Assembly: GCA_950022295.1 (NCBI GenBank)
Contig: OX465600.1
Coordinates: 295,041,782-295,105,781 of the forward strand
DNA length: 64,000 nt
Source: Bromus sterilis
Taxonomy: Eukaryota; Streptophyta; Magnoliopsida; Poales; Poaceae
Reading direction: 5' to 3'
The notes beneath the pieces are model-generated. The model saw nothing but the letters and a program-made list of their open reading frames with translations. It searched no databases and was not told where the DNA came from. A program made the translations under genes and the position numbers. Below are positions 33,371-45,249 of this stretch, in pieces; position 1 is the first letter of the stretch; every line of letters begins with the position of its first letter.

Positions 33371-33793
33371 CTAGACAATCACGGCATAGGCGTTATCGTG
33401 CTTCCCGCATTTGCTCACCATCTCAGTGCCATCAAGCTTAAACAAGGTGACCTTGAGAGTGTCGAGAGTGAGAAACTTGAACGTCACCATATAGCCGATC
33501 CTGATCTTGTGGACGGCGACGAAGCCTGCCCAACCCTAATCGAGGCTAACCCTTCCGTCCACCAGGCGGACAGCGACCCTCCAAGCGCAGCCGATGTTGG
33601 TCTTCTGTCAAAACTTTGTCGGCACGGACGAGCAGTGCTTCATGAACTCCAGAGGCATTAGCAGGGACTCCAACTTGGCCGCATTGACGACCTTGCAGAA
33701 GGAGTTTGGCCCTACCTCTGGAGTGTATTGCTCGTAGTTCCGACGCTTGGCTGGTGTTGACTCTGGCACGTCGTCGCCCATCAGCTCCACCAC
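33371..33793 (-). pseudogene. B3 DNA-binding domain pseudogene inside the TIR element
   Basis: Continuous reading on the minus strand gives MVELMGDDVPES..., NSFCKVVNAAKLESLLMPLE, FMKHCSSVPTKF, a TGA, QKTNIGCAWRVAVRLVDGR, VSLD, a TAG, GWAGFVAVHKIRIGYMVTFK and TLKVTLFKLDGTEMV, ending at TAG 33371-33373. This follows the B3 fold order (F-x-KV, LxIPxxFxxH, W-x-V, GWxxFVxxHxL, GDxLxF, F-x-V-x-x-F). Two internal stops and GD changed to GY make it non-functional. Upstream CATGCAG before ATCGACAAGGGC looks like an intron acceptor, so this was probably an internal or last exon of a captured B3 transcription-factor gene (REM/ABI3-VP1 superfamily). Confidence 0.75.
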
Positions 33794-34052
33794 CTCCTAT
33801 GGCTGCACCTCCTCCTTGCCCTTCTCTGTCGGCGTCCACCTCCTTGCCCTTGTCGATCTGCATGAACAACACGAATGTGAAAGGTTGATCGGCAATAATC
33901 CCACACCACTTAAAAATAACCACCCTCGATGCTCACTACCCTGAACCCCTATAAATAACCACCCTTATACTCAGTACCCACCACCCGAGTCAGATCTCTT
34001 CTTCCAGCTCTCCCTCTACTCCCGCAACTACCCACACCAACCCACCACCGCC

Positions 34053-34319
34053 ATGACCTCCAACCCCAACCCCTTCCCATGGGGCCTCGAATGGAGGCCT
34101 TTCTTCCTCGGGGCCTCACAAGGTGACTTCACCATGTTCAAGAACACCGTGGAGGTGTGCTCAAACTTCAAAAGCATCCTAGATATGTGCCAGGAATGCA
34201 TCGATGTGGTCATGAGATCTACGCCGGAGGAGCACAAGACCATGATCCCTGACCCTAGTGAAGGGCGCTCAGTCAATAGACATACTACGTTGGGCCATGT
34301 ATCAGGCAGACTCCGGTGA
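34053..34319 (+). CDS. Unidentified frame with upstream TATA box in the TIR element (88 aa)
   Basis: ATG in a CCGCCATGAC context follows TATAAATA boxes near 33951 by about 100 bp. The protein starts MTSNPNPFPWGLEWRPFFLG and contains FTMFKNTVEVCSNFKSILDM. A second acidic frame at 34411-34710 (SEEDDDD, LDEEDEDVEEA) may be its continuation after a frameshift or intron, and a plant-like AATAAA motif (GTAATAAACAAGC) lies near 34680. I do not recognise the family. It may be an element-encoded or captured gene, head-to-head with the B3 fragment. Confidence 0.35.
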   Translation: MTSNPNPFPWGLEWRPFFLGASQGDFTMFKNTVEVCSNFKSILDMCQECIDVVMRSTPEEHKTMIPDPSEGRSVNRHTTLGHVSGRLR

Positions 34320-35251
34320 CCCTGCATAGAGGGCAAGATGGGCCAAGTACATGGCGTACAAGGCTCCCAACGACCACCGTGCCGCATAATTCTCGGCTAA
34401 GACAGGGTCGATGGTGGAGGGCGCGGCCACCCCACCAAAAGACGAGGTCACCACTTCGGAGGAGGACGACGACGACATGAAGCAAGGAGTGGTCCCCCTA
34501 CCGAAGGCTGACTACGTCGTGATGCAGATGGTGGTCACGCTAGACAAGGCAGTCGACATCATCCATCTTGACGAAGAAGATGAAGATGTGGAGGAGGCTA
34601 CAGCCCCCTCCGTCCGTAGCCGCCACCCCGCCGCTCAACCCACCTTAGCGCATAGGATTGCTTGTAATCCCCACCCATGGTGTAATAAACAAGCACTCTT
34701 AGAACCCTAGAATTCGTCGGTGCAGAACCGACGAAATCAATGGTTCATCGGTAAGCAATCCCCACCCCCGATCTGTCATTACTCCAACTCTGATGTGTTC
34801 AATCCCCTCCCAAAAAGCTTTACACCTCCCCCAATCCGCGACTCAAAAGCAGTAAATCTAGATCCCGAGTAAGGGCTTACCGCCATTGCCGATGCGCTCG
34901 TCAATCTGCTACTCACCGTTGTCTTCGGTTCTCTGTGCGGTTGTTGTGGTGTGAGTGGGAAAGAGAGGGGAGGGGGCGGTGAGGGGAAGTTATGGAGCGG
35001 CTTCGAGAAACACGCGGTGTCCCGAGCATGTCTCCTTGCGTGCAACGGGACCCACTCACGTTCACTCGACGTGGCTCGACTCAACCTGCTTCGCTGGAAA
35101 CTGTGGATCACCGCGTTCCCAGCAGGCCTGGCTGAGGAGTGCTTTGAGGTTCGTGCGGTGCGAGTTGTAGGTGCAGCCCAGCCTACCAAACAACCCGAAA
35201 ACTACTTGTGCGGGCCTGGCTAGGCCTAATGCGGGCAACCAAACGCGTCCC

Positions 35252-36694
35252 TAAACACATCCGTAGAGATATGTATTTCACATTGTCTTGATTAGCCTGG
35301 CCCTTCCGAACGCAACAAAATCTTCCTTCGCTCGATCCAAAGCCTCATCCCAAAATTTCAAAGGCATGGATGCATGAACGAAAAGTTAGAGTTCTACGTG
35401 TCTATGCTTACGTTTTGTGGATCCATTTTGCTGATGAAGGCCTTGCTGGAGGTGGAGCAGAATAGAAATGAAGTTGGTCATCGCTCCATTGCAAATTAGG
35501 TGTTTCCATTTGTCAAATGTCTTCAGGGTGTTGATGATTCATGGTTGATGAAAGGGAGGGTATGAAGATAAAGATGTGACAAGCCGCTTTGTCTCAATGA
35601 TAGTAGAAACAGTACTCGGTGTGCAACATACTTTTACATGTTGGGAGAGCAAAGGAGAAAAGAGGAACATGGTTGCCCAGGGAGAGGGAGTAAAAAAAAT
35701 GAACCGTTTAAGTTCATATCCACATGATGAAAAAGATAATACACTTTGCCCTTTTAATTTGACCAAAATATATGTTGCCCTTGATGCAGTTGACATAGAA
35801 TAACTAAGGGAGCTGATAACCGTTATACGTGTGGTACGAAGACATGGCAAACCCTATCATTTTTTATCGCAATTTTAGTTACGCGGGATGGCAATTTCAG
35901 TTGATAGCACATGACAATTCCCGTCAGGATGGAAGTTTTTATTTTTTTTTTCTTTTAAGTTTTCTCTCTCTAGATGACAACTTTAGCTTTAAAAGACGTC
36001 AAGGTGAGGGTCTCTCTATCGGCCCTGACGTCAAGCAGTTATCTTTGTCGATAACTAATGTATGCACATTTTTCCTTTTTCGTCCCAAACTACTAGTCAT
36101 GAATTTTACCCTGGTTTCACAAAAAAAGAACTCTTAGTCTGGCTTGTATACTAGAACTACACAAAGAAAAATTCAAAATATTGGTTTGGAAGTCTTGTTT
36201 GTTTATTTTTCAAGTTTGCTACCATTTAAGAATAAAGAAGGAATGGTAAAGTAGCACACTATTTTTGAAAATGTAAATCTAGTCGAGGATATGGAACTAA
36301 CCCTGTCTCATTTATATGCAAACTCTTAATAAAATATTGTGCCATTAGTAGAAATTCCATGGAAAGCCGATACCGATAACCCATCCTACGGTATTACTTC
36401 CGCGGTTGTCAACCCCTCTATCTTCAAAACCTAGTCATACTGGTGTTTCCATGGGTATTTGTAGATTTTCTTCCTCTCTTTTACACGACTCGTACATATG
36501 CACAAAGACTCTTATGTTACACATCAGTGAAAACACATAGTTTGCATGTGCATCTACTAATAAATATGCTTTGCTTTGCAACATTATGAATTTTTAATCA
36601 TAACAAGCCTTCTTTCATGCATGTCTGCCTCCCATCAACTTTAACTGTGGATTTGGTTTGTCAACTTGGTTGAATGCCTCCTTGTTTTATGCAG
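35252..36694. other. Intergenic DNA between the TIR element and WAK-C
   Basis: No gene recognised. No GUB_WAK exon equivalent to 20250-21186 is present here, so WAK-C lacks exon 1. The last ~140 bp match the pre-EGF intron of WAK-A and WAK-B. Confidence 0.6.
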
Positions 36695-38402
36695 ATATAA
36701 ATAAGTGCAAGCAGGCACAATCACATTCTTGCTTCGGAAAATGTACCAACATGGATGGATCTTTCGAATGCAGGTGCCCACGAGGATACCAAGGCGGCGC
36801 CACCCAACCTAACGATGTGTCAAATCCATAAACACCGGTGAGCACCATTTTACTTTAGCTTTACCCTCCTTATAGGATCACAATGATGCATCACAATGCA
36901 TATAAACTGATTTAGTTTTAACCACAAGAATTTTGAAACAAGTACTCCTTCTTTTCCAAAATGTGTCTCTTCTTAGGTTTGCTTAAAGTAAAACAAAATT
37001 AATTTTTACTAAGTATATACAAAATATATACCAGCATATATAATAACAAATTAGCGTCATCAGATTAGTGTTAAAACAAGTTGTCATGATGTGTATTTTT
37101 TGTGTCAAAGATGTTGATATAATTTTCTATTTGTTTGGCCGAACTTAAAAGGCTTGGCCCTAAATGAACATAGAATGGTAACATCATGGAAAGGAGGGAG
37201 TAGGTGCAAGATATCGTTCATTCTCAATAATATTTACAAAACCCCTTTGGTGGTCTTAAATGCATTCAATATTCTCATGTGAGTAAGTTCTATGCACTAG
37301 CTCACGAACAATGCAAAATAGACTATATTTCATAAAAAGAAGCTACAATCAACTATGCAATTTAGATAAATTTAAATTCCTTCTAGCAAATTAAGATTGT
37401 AAAAATATATTATTGCAAGTGTCAAAAATCCCTAAATACAGCAGTTGTATCATGCAAATTTATTACAATGTATCAGACAAATGTATAAGATTGGAATGCC
37501 ACCACCATTTATAGTAAAAAGGGGAATCCAATCAATAAGCAAGTTTTTTAGATCCATAGAAAAGCGTATAATACCATAGAAAATATATGTACAATTAACA
37601 TGGCATGAAATTATATAATTTTACATTGGTAGTCATTAGTAAATCTAATACAAAATTTTGAAATATAATTCAACAATCTCTTTGAAAACACACACTGTTC
37701 TTTGCATCCTTTCCATTTTGATCCACCTATGATTTCGTAATTGGCTAGTTATTGAACTTATTGTGGTTAGTTATTGGTCCTTCTTGATTCTTGGCTTACT
37801 AGAATATGAGATAAATTTTTCTTAGTTGTTTGAACATTTAGAAATCTGAATCTGTTATAACTAATTGATTATCAATCTATTGGTCCCATAGAGGTATATC
37901 TCCCGATGCCAAGACTTGAAAACCTGAATTCAACCAGGTTCTCTCCCCTTGCCTATTTTTGTACTTTTTATGTCATCATCCCAAACTTTAATTCCATTTC
38001 TTGACGATTTATTTATTTATAGGTTTAATCATTGGTTTATCAGTTGCTAGTGGGCCAACTATTCTACTTTTGTTTATTGCATCAAAGATGATAATCCACA
38101 ATTTTAAGCATCAAAGGGAACAAAGCTAAGAGCAGAGGAGCGACCAACCATGAGGTTAGTGAAGATGAAACTGGAAGCCCTTCGAGGACCCAAGGAGCAT
38201 GTTCGTTAGTGGAGATGAAACTGGAAGCCCTTCGAGGACCCAAGGAGCATGTTCGGTCTGATGATAATTTGTTGGCAGAAAAAATTGAGTGGGGTTATTC
38301 GAGAATGGCAAATCACATATAAGGAGGACAAGCTTGGAGAATGCGAGCAGGCAACATAGTCAATAAGAAGATTTCATGTTGTCCGCGAGCTACCCTCGAT
38401 AG
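36695..38402 (+). pseudogene. WAK-C: truncated wall-associated kinase relic
   Basis: Two exons survive: the EGF exon 36695-36837 (143 nt against 144 in the paralogues, so a 1-bp deletion near ACCTAACGATGTGTC frameshifts it; DINKC replaces DINEC) and a collapsed last exon 38023-38402. The latter starts normally with the transmembrane segment (GLIIGLSVASGPTILLLFIAS) and jumps from the juxtamembrane KHQREQ directly to RAEERPTMR near the kinase C-terminus. About 880 bp, meaning the entire catalytic core, is missing. A 50-bp tandem duplication follows at 38155-38254, then a degraded tail ending in the family's YPR* terminus. No exon 1 exists upstream. It cannot encode a receptor kinase. Confidence 0.88.
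38155..38254 (+). repeat. 50-bp exact-length tandem duplication in WAK-C
   Basis: Units 38155-38204 and 38205-38254 both run from GTTAGTG to GGAGCATGTTC and differ at one base (GAAGATG versus GGAGATG), so this event is young compared with the surrounding decay. 50 is not a multiple of three, so it adds a frameshift. Confidence 0.9.
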
Positions 38403-40387
38403 CCTTGCTTACAGTTTCATGTGAAAGAGTTGTTCTGCATAGCGGCTTTGTTGTATACCATGTATGTATGCTCAACAAGTTGGGATAGTATAGAGATTTT
38501 GTTATCTCCTTAATTTATCGGTTCTCTTAACAAGTTATATTTAAGTAAATAGGTGATTCCCTATGTTGGTACTCACGATACACGTGTACTATTTTCTTCA
38601 AGTTGGGTGGCCCTATTTTTCATTAATCTATTTCATAAAGAAGAAAACAAAATTCAAGTTATATGTGTTGCTTATGGCAGTACCGATGAAAGATATAGCT
38701 ATCTCAGTGTAGAGAACAAACTGCTATTTTAGAGAATCTCCAATAGCTACCCTAGAAATATTGCCGATTGGTAAAAACTGATATTTAGGTATCTAGTGGA
38801 TGATTTGTACAACGCGATTGATTGTGTGCAGAAAAAGATTGGAGTGGATGGAAATTTTCCTATGAAAACTTGTACAAATGAATCCCAAAAAAAAGTTTCT
38901 ATAGAATATAATTCCACAAATTAAGCAACACAAGTAGAAAAATTTCTAAGCATTACGATCCTCCAAAATTACTTTAGAAATCCTTTTTGAATAAAAAAGG
39001 CCCTAAACATATGCAATGAACTCAACGAATTTTCAAAACACAGGATAAAAAAACACAGGATTGGAGCGGAATGTCATGTTGAAAGCAGGTTTGGAATAGA
39101 AAAAAGATTTCATTTTAAAAAGAGAAGTTGGTGAAAATCACTTTTCTTTGCTCGCTTAGTCTGCTAAGATCCACACTTTTTGTTTTGATGAGTAATCTGG
39201 AACAGCTAGCATTTCGACTTTGCTAACAAATATTAGCTCGGTTAAAACAAGCGTCACTTTGTTTGGATACTTTTTGTTCAAAAAAAATGATGGCGGAACC
39301 CGGCCCAGTTTTTGGCCATACGTAAGAAAACTTTGATGTAGCAAGGATTTTGTCACAGTTCTTGAACCACTTAAATAGGGAAAATCGGTCCCTAACCAGA
39401 CACGAAATGGTAAATTAGAATAAAGTGACTGAACTTGATACGATCAGGAAATTTCCATTAAATCTTAGTACATCTCTAAAGTTAACAAATACCATGGTTT
39501 TTTTCTCCATGTTCTTTGAATGTCTATTCTACTTGCAGGTACAAATAACAACACCGTATTGGCTCCTAACTCTCTCTACTGCACAATACTTCCACTCCAC
39601 ACAGTTGAGTAACAAATTACATCTTGAACATCAATTAGCGAATTCAAAAAAAGGAGACCTACAGCTTTGGATTCAATACACCATGCCCATACAACAATCA
39701 GTTAATGAAATATGAACTTCTGTATTCACACATCAATGGTACTACATTCTTCAGAAATTGCTTTCGCCGCCAAATGTAGATGGGGGGTGGACTGCGCCAT
39801 ATGCTGGAAATTCCTGTCAGGGTTCATGAATGTGAGAAACTTAGTAACATACAAATGACACAAGGCACGTATAAATAATGGATAAACACGCCACTAAAGA
39901 AACAGGGATAAATAAGCAACATGGCTTTCTCAGTATATGGAGGAGATTAATATCCGTGGCACTTGAGTAGAGACAATAATTTGATAACAGCATAAGAAAT
40001 ACAATAGCTACAGATACATATAACAAATTTCAAGATGACATTAGAAAGAGAGTTACGGAAGCCTCCTTGATTTCTCTCCATTTTATGTTCTGATAGAGAC
40101 TTAAATTATATATCAGGCACTCAATTTCACTTTTGTGTGTCTCCTACTTCAATTTCATCCATTTCCAACTTTCTTCTCTTCATCTATGTGATGATACTTT
40201 AATATAATATGGGTAATGGCTGGGGGTTGGTACATGGAGCTAGCCATCAGAAATATGTAAACACTACCGAGTGCATGTACATTATCTACCGGTGACCCAA
40301 TATACCAGCTAGTAATATTACATCATTTTTCAGGCAACATCAGTACATTAAGAAGCAATGAGCAGTATCTGCATTCTGCTGTTATTG
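38403..40387. other. Intergenic region between WAK-C and FRS, including probable FRS 3' UTR
   Basis: No gene recognised. The part next to 40388 should hold the 3' UTR of the minus-strand FRS gene. The end of that UTR could not be placed. Confidence 0.5.
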
Positions 40388-43300
40388 TCAGGGCAAGCTA
40401 CAGCCTGCTCTCAAATGTCCGTCCTCAATTAGCTGTGAGGAAAGAATAAGATGTTATGTTTGGAAAAGGCAAGAGATCTCTAGTAACAAAATGTTGGCAA
40501 CATCAGCAATAGGCTAACAGACAGAAAGGTATATCCCAATAGCCCTTGCATGCGAGCAGCTGGGTTCCTTTGTGTGTGTGTGTGGGGGGGGGGGGGGGGG
40601 GGGGGGCACATGTTCAGCAAATTAATTTGTATTGAGTAAAATGAACCATGTATCTCAAACTTGCTTACTTTACTAAGTAAGGCCCTAAACTCAAAACTAG
40701 TTTTTAAGTCCTCAAATTAAATTGTTCGACTTGACATGACATTCTTTCCTGACTCCCACCCTTGTTCAGATTTTGTCAGACAACTTTGGGATGCTAAATT
40801 CTGAACAAGCTGTCATGGCCACAGCTGACGTGGCCACAAGCGAGCTCAGGCAGTGCTGCAATATTATGCGAGGAAACACTGACCATACTCTTAGCAGCAT
40901 GTGATCCCTCACGTCAAGCCAGGTTACCATCCTACAAGGGGCGAGGATAGGCGGTAGTATGGCCAGAGCTTGAAAGATCAGGAAAGGGTGCTTCTACCAA
41001 CCGCAATTGCCTCAAACTTTATCGCAAGCCCGATGTCTGGTCGCACTAAAACCAATCAACGGCATCACATACCAGCTATCTAGCATATGAATGTATCAGT
41101 CAGAGAAATATATTGATGCTTCATAAACTACTTTCTTTCAAGCTGCTACTTGACCTATTCAAGCCTAGAAACAAGCATCAGGCGACATGGTTATCAAACG
41201 GATGGAGTGAGATTTCCAGATGGACAATGAGCAGCCTACATTGTCCTGATGTCTGGTGTGATCCTGCCCTGTGGAATGCACTTCAATCCTACAGACCATG
41301 GCCATCACCCACAACTTATGCAGCCCAATCCAGGAAAGTAATGGCCAAGTTGTCAATCTTCCCGGAGTTAGAGCACAAAATGCCCCTGCTGCCATCTTGA
41401 CAGATTGCTCAAACTCCGGCTTCCTCAACTTGTTTGATAAATATCAGGACAGGCAGCATAAGAGGGGGAGAGACTGGAAGGAGATACCAAGTCAGCATTT
41501 TGCCACGAGAGAGTGCCATGCCACCCTGAAAAAGAACTTGATTTTGGACACGACTGAACTACTTATATGTGTTTGAGGACCTACTAGTTTTTTAGTTTTA
41601 GGACTTTGATTGAACTAAGCATGCAAGCTCAAGTACCGTCATGCAATTTACTCGTTTGTATCGCAATAGGCATGTTAGGAAACTTCATAATCATATCTAC
41701 CTCTTAACACATGTTACCTTCAATTAACAAAAGCTCTAGATTCTAGTAGAAAGTCCGTCATCGTACCTGTGGTGCTGGTGCACACTGAGGCACAGAATGC
41801 ATATTTGCATGCCCCTCAATCTGACTTGTCGAAACACTAGTAACAGGATATTCCTGGAATAGATATAAGGTGCACAAAATTTATCATCATATACTTAAAT
41901 AGATAAAAAGGTAATAATTAAGAATAAAGCACAAGATTCAATTGTAGGACTTTTACCTGGACCTGGTAGAAGAAAGATCTACCAATAGATGAGTTTGCTG
42001 CAATATCTTCTGTTGAAAAATACTGATTTTGATTTGGTTGGTCGATAAAAACTGACTCGGCTGGCTGAGGCAAAATGGCTTGTTTAACATTTCCTACAAA
42101 ACAACATAGTCGTTTATTAAACACATGCTACTAAGGACTAAACAAATTACAGTTCATGGAAAGCAAAGGAGGAATTACTTGAATTTTTATCCTGTCTAGA
42201 TAACTTTTTCTTCCTCTTCTCAGCTTTACTTGCATCTTTGTCCTTCCCTGAGGGATGCATATGCATCCTTTTCAGTTCACACAAACTTTCAAATGATTTT
42301 TCTCCATTTTCAAGCACGTCAAGAATAAGTTTTCTTGTATCCTGATGACCTTTGCTCTTCATCAGAAGATCATAAACAAACCACATAGCTCGGTTACGAT
42401 ATGCAAGCACTGCCTCTGTGCAATCTTGTTCCGGAGACTCGTCACTTGGAAATACATAGGTTCCTTTCCTCACATATTTTGTCCATCGCTTTAAAACATA
42501 TCTTTCAGGAATTTTATCAAGATTCTTGAGACCAAGTGCATTCAGTGCATGCAAACAAAGTATGCCCATCATCTCAAATTGTTTGCAAGTACAGTTCAAT
42601 TCCATGGTAGAGGTGTCAAGATAAACTAGCCAGACTTTTGGGCCACTTTGCATAAACTCGAATCTATAAAGTGTTTCACTGCATTGCATATCCTGGTATG
42701 AAGTTCCTCTGCATCCGTCTAGAAACTCTGTTTCAAGAAACTTGTAGACTTTATATGTGTAAACTTCAGAAGCGTGTTGCAAAATACTATTATGCTTAAC
42801 TGAACCCTCTGCAGAAATCTGGTTGCACTGAATATCATCTACAGATTCATTTGCACGCCAACTCACAACCAGTTTATCAAACTCAAGAGCAAAATTAGAG
42901 GGTGAAGTTGATTCATCAGCAATGCTGCCCAGCACATTGTGTGAACTGAAATTCCTATCCAGTGATCTAATACCACAATCAAATGTATCCTTGTGAAGAG
43001 CTGCGCACCATTTATGCCTCTGCTCAAATAGATCAGTGAGCCACTGGTGATCCTGCAAATTATGCTCATGAAGCATCATTGCCCATGTTTCCTCAAACTC
43101 TGCTTCTGACTCGCAATCTTTCATGCACTTCATGAACATGCTATGAAATGTTCCAGAAGCATTCGGTGTATCCAAATGGGTCTCTAGGTTCTTTTCGATA
43201 TGCCACTGACAAAGACAATGGCGTGTCTCTGGGAGAATGACTTCAATTGCCTTTGAGATGGTGTCATTCTGATCAGTAAATATTGTTTTAGGCGGACAAC

Positions 43301-44348
43301 CACCCATTGACTCTAAGAATGATTTAAGTAACCATTCATAGGATGTCGATGACTCATCTAACATAAATGCACAGCCAAACATAACATTCTGCATGTGGTG
43401 ATTAATACCAACAAATGGGGCACATATCATATTGTACTTAGTGGTACGATATGCTGTGTCAAATACCACAACATCTCCAAAACAGTCATAGTCAACACGG
43501 CTTCTACCGTCTCTCCAAAAGAAATTAGTCATTTGGCCTTCTTGGTCTACTTGCACATCCCAATAGAACATACCTTGTTCAATTGTTCTACGCTTCAAAT
43601 ATCCTACAAGTGCCTCGGCATCCTCTGGTTCAAGCAGTGCGTAACTTTGGATGCTAAGCTGACTATGGCATTCAGCACCATCATCATGCACACGCAAACT
43701 GTCATGCATTGATTGGATTTCAGCATTCACCATTGCATTCAGTGTACCGGGTTTTGGAATCGAAAGGATCCTCACTGATCTCAGTAAGTGTATATCTTCA
43801 GGCGGAACCAACTCATGATTATGCTCAGGAATTATCTGAATAACTCGCCATTGGCCTTCAGAATCAACTCTAAAACGAACCATCGCTTTGCAGTTGGTTC
43901 TGGTCTCTGGCTTATTAAAGTTTGCCTCGGTAAGCTGCTCATCATCCTTTAAACCTTCCTTTGAGCAGTAATAGTCTTTCGTTCGAATAACTTTGGTCCC
44001 TGTAAAGTAGTACTGCTTTCCCTTTCGCACACTAAAACCCATACGGTGCCCATAGTCGCAGTACAGCCTGTAAGCTTGTTCCTCACTATACGCAACTTTA
44101 GTGCGCAATTCTTCAGTAAACTCCTCGCGGCTTGGTATAACAGAATCATTTTCCTGGTCTTCTTCACTTGTCACGGAATGTCGCTCCTTTCCCTGTTCTT
44201 TTCTGTCAAAAGCTACTTGACCCTCATTTTCGGTATCATAGATGATTTGCACATGTCCGCTCTCCTGAGATTCATGCACGTCGTCTCCAACATTCTCCAC
44301 ACAGATCGCATCTCCATCAATCTCAATAGGGACGCTAGTACCTTCCAT
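40388..44348 (-). CDS. FAR1-related sequence (FRS) protein, 812 aa
   Basis: CDS complement(join(40388-40432, 41767-41853, 41957-42093, 42179-44348)), 2439 nt. Splices on the minus strand are TTCAA|GTAATT, TGTAG|GAAATG, CCAG|GTAAAA, TCCAG|GAATAT, CACAG|GTACGA and CACAG|CTAATT, all GT-AG and in frame, ending SLP-TGA. FRS proteins are transcription factors derived from Mutator-like transposases (FHY3/FAR1 family, light and development signalling in the nucleus). Domains: FAR1/WRKY-GCM1 zinc finger about 92-180 (Cys128, Cys153, His176, His178), MULE-transposase domain about 290-400 (VVVFDTAYR with Asp297, IFTDQND with Asp359, CQWHIEKN), and SWIM zinc finger 586-600 (CTC...CLH). Basic lysine-rich stretch RKKKLSRQDK near 720. 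The start is the ATG (MEGTSV) two bases after a leader-intron acceptor (GATGCAG|AAATGG). A frame upstream of it is open but would need the intron retained. Retention of the 42094-42178 intron gives a 733-aa isoform ending FAFHEL. Confidence 0.9.
40584..40606 (+). repeat. 23-base G homopolymer with adjacent TG repeat, in FRS last intron
   Basis: A TG run (40571-40583) runs straight into 23 consecutive G residues. On the transcribed minus-strand gene it is a C tract within the 1.33-kb intron 40433-41766. It is prone to slippage and, on the plus strand, G-quadruplex formation. The exact length may be a sequencing or assembly estimate. Confidence 0.9.
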
Positions 44349-44350
44349 TT

Positions 44351-45249
44351 CTGCATCATGCACCACAAAAGGCAACATATTGGTCACATGCCCAGTAAAA
44401 TTTATTTAATCAGAGACAAAAGTCAACCATGCGATACAACATATTTACGGATGCGTCAAACATAAATGAGAATGAGGTACTAACGTACTAGAGTACACCA
44501 ACTTTTGACTTGTTATAGGGAATTAAGGCATGCCTTTTGGAAACTGAACGCAAGAGCCCAAGTGCATTATACAGTCGTGCGAGCTAACATTTACCTATAG
44601 TTATCCAAGCTGCCGTCGCCACATGGTGCACACAATCCTTAAGCCCATAGATCATCAAATAGGTTGCTTATCATAATCACAACGCATACATGTAGGTCTA
44701 TTTTCCTAGCTTTAAATTTCCAAGATCTACAACATACTTCATTCTACCAGGTTAGCATCAAATAGGTTGCTCATCCTAATCACGATGCATACAGATTTGT
44801 GCCCTATATCTTCTAAACATAAACATCATATAAGCATACAAGGCAGCAACTAGACTGGCTCCTCTTACGATTAGTTGTCGTGGCTTTCTTGCCAATTCAT
44901 CCATCTAAATAAATAAAAGTGTTTCATGTTATAGGAAAATAAAGGATAGACTAACACAACATTGGATCAATGATAAACAATGTATACTAGGAAATGCCAA
45001 GCTAGCCATTAGCCAATGGACTAAATAAAAACAGAGAGCAGAACAAATTCCTACTAATTTCCATCAGAGAACAATGATTTTAAGCATGGCATTTCACACA
45101 AAGAACAAGACAGTTGCTACATTATTTTTGGCATGGCGTTTCACACAAAAGGGGAAAAACAGTGGCGCAATTGCTATTCAGGGAGGAGGGAGGTGGGGGG
45201 AGGGAGGAAGAACGAGCGGGAGGTAGGTAGGGAGGGAGGGCCTCGTTAC
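44351..45249 (-). other. FRS 5'-leader intron
   Basis: The donor is CTCAAG|GTAACG (minus strand, intron begins 45249) and the acceptor is GATGCAG| (ends 44351), immediately before AAATGG. Leader introns are common in FRS genes. No gene lies inside. The TE-free 0.9-kb intron contrasts with the bloated WAK introns. Confidence 0.65.

Larger units (their letters stand above)
32971..35251. mobile_element. Terminal-inverted-repeat element (PIF/Harbinger-like) carrying gene fragments
   Basis: The left end is GGGCGCGTTTGGTTGC and the right end is GCAACCAAACGCGTCCC, whose complement is GGGACGCGTTTGGTTGC. They differ by one base and one indel. Subterminal TTTGGTTGCCCGCAT and CTAGC(C/T)AGG-type motifs recur at both ends (33070 and, inverted, near 35210). 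Flanks are CTA and TAA, so a 3-bp TWA-type duplication is possible but imperfect. GGG...TTTGGTTG termini are typical of grass Harbinger-type elements; hAT is the alternative. Inside are a B3-domain fragment (minus) and a separate plus-strand frame; no transposase was seen. Confidence 0.65.

Noticed and set aside
35252..36694. Exon 1 for WAK-C
   Set aside because: Searched for the PYPFGIGAGC / CFRPGF block and its frameshifted forms; none is present between 30.8 and 36.7 kb.
42147..44387. FRS protein ending at the stop after FAFHEL as the main product, starting at the GTG at 44387
   Set aside because: A good GT donor inside the frame and three further in-frame exons with clean splice sites give a better model, and the GTG lies in the leader intron; the shorter C-terminus is kept only as a retained-intron isoform.
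44046..44465. Plus-strand ORF opposite the FRS gene
   Set aside because: Antisense to the conserved FAR1 zinc-finger region, with no domain of its own.
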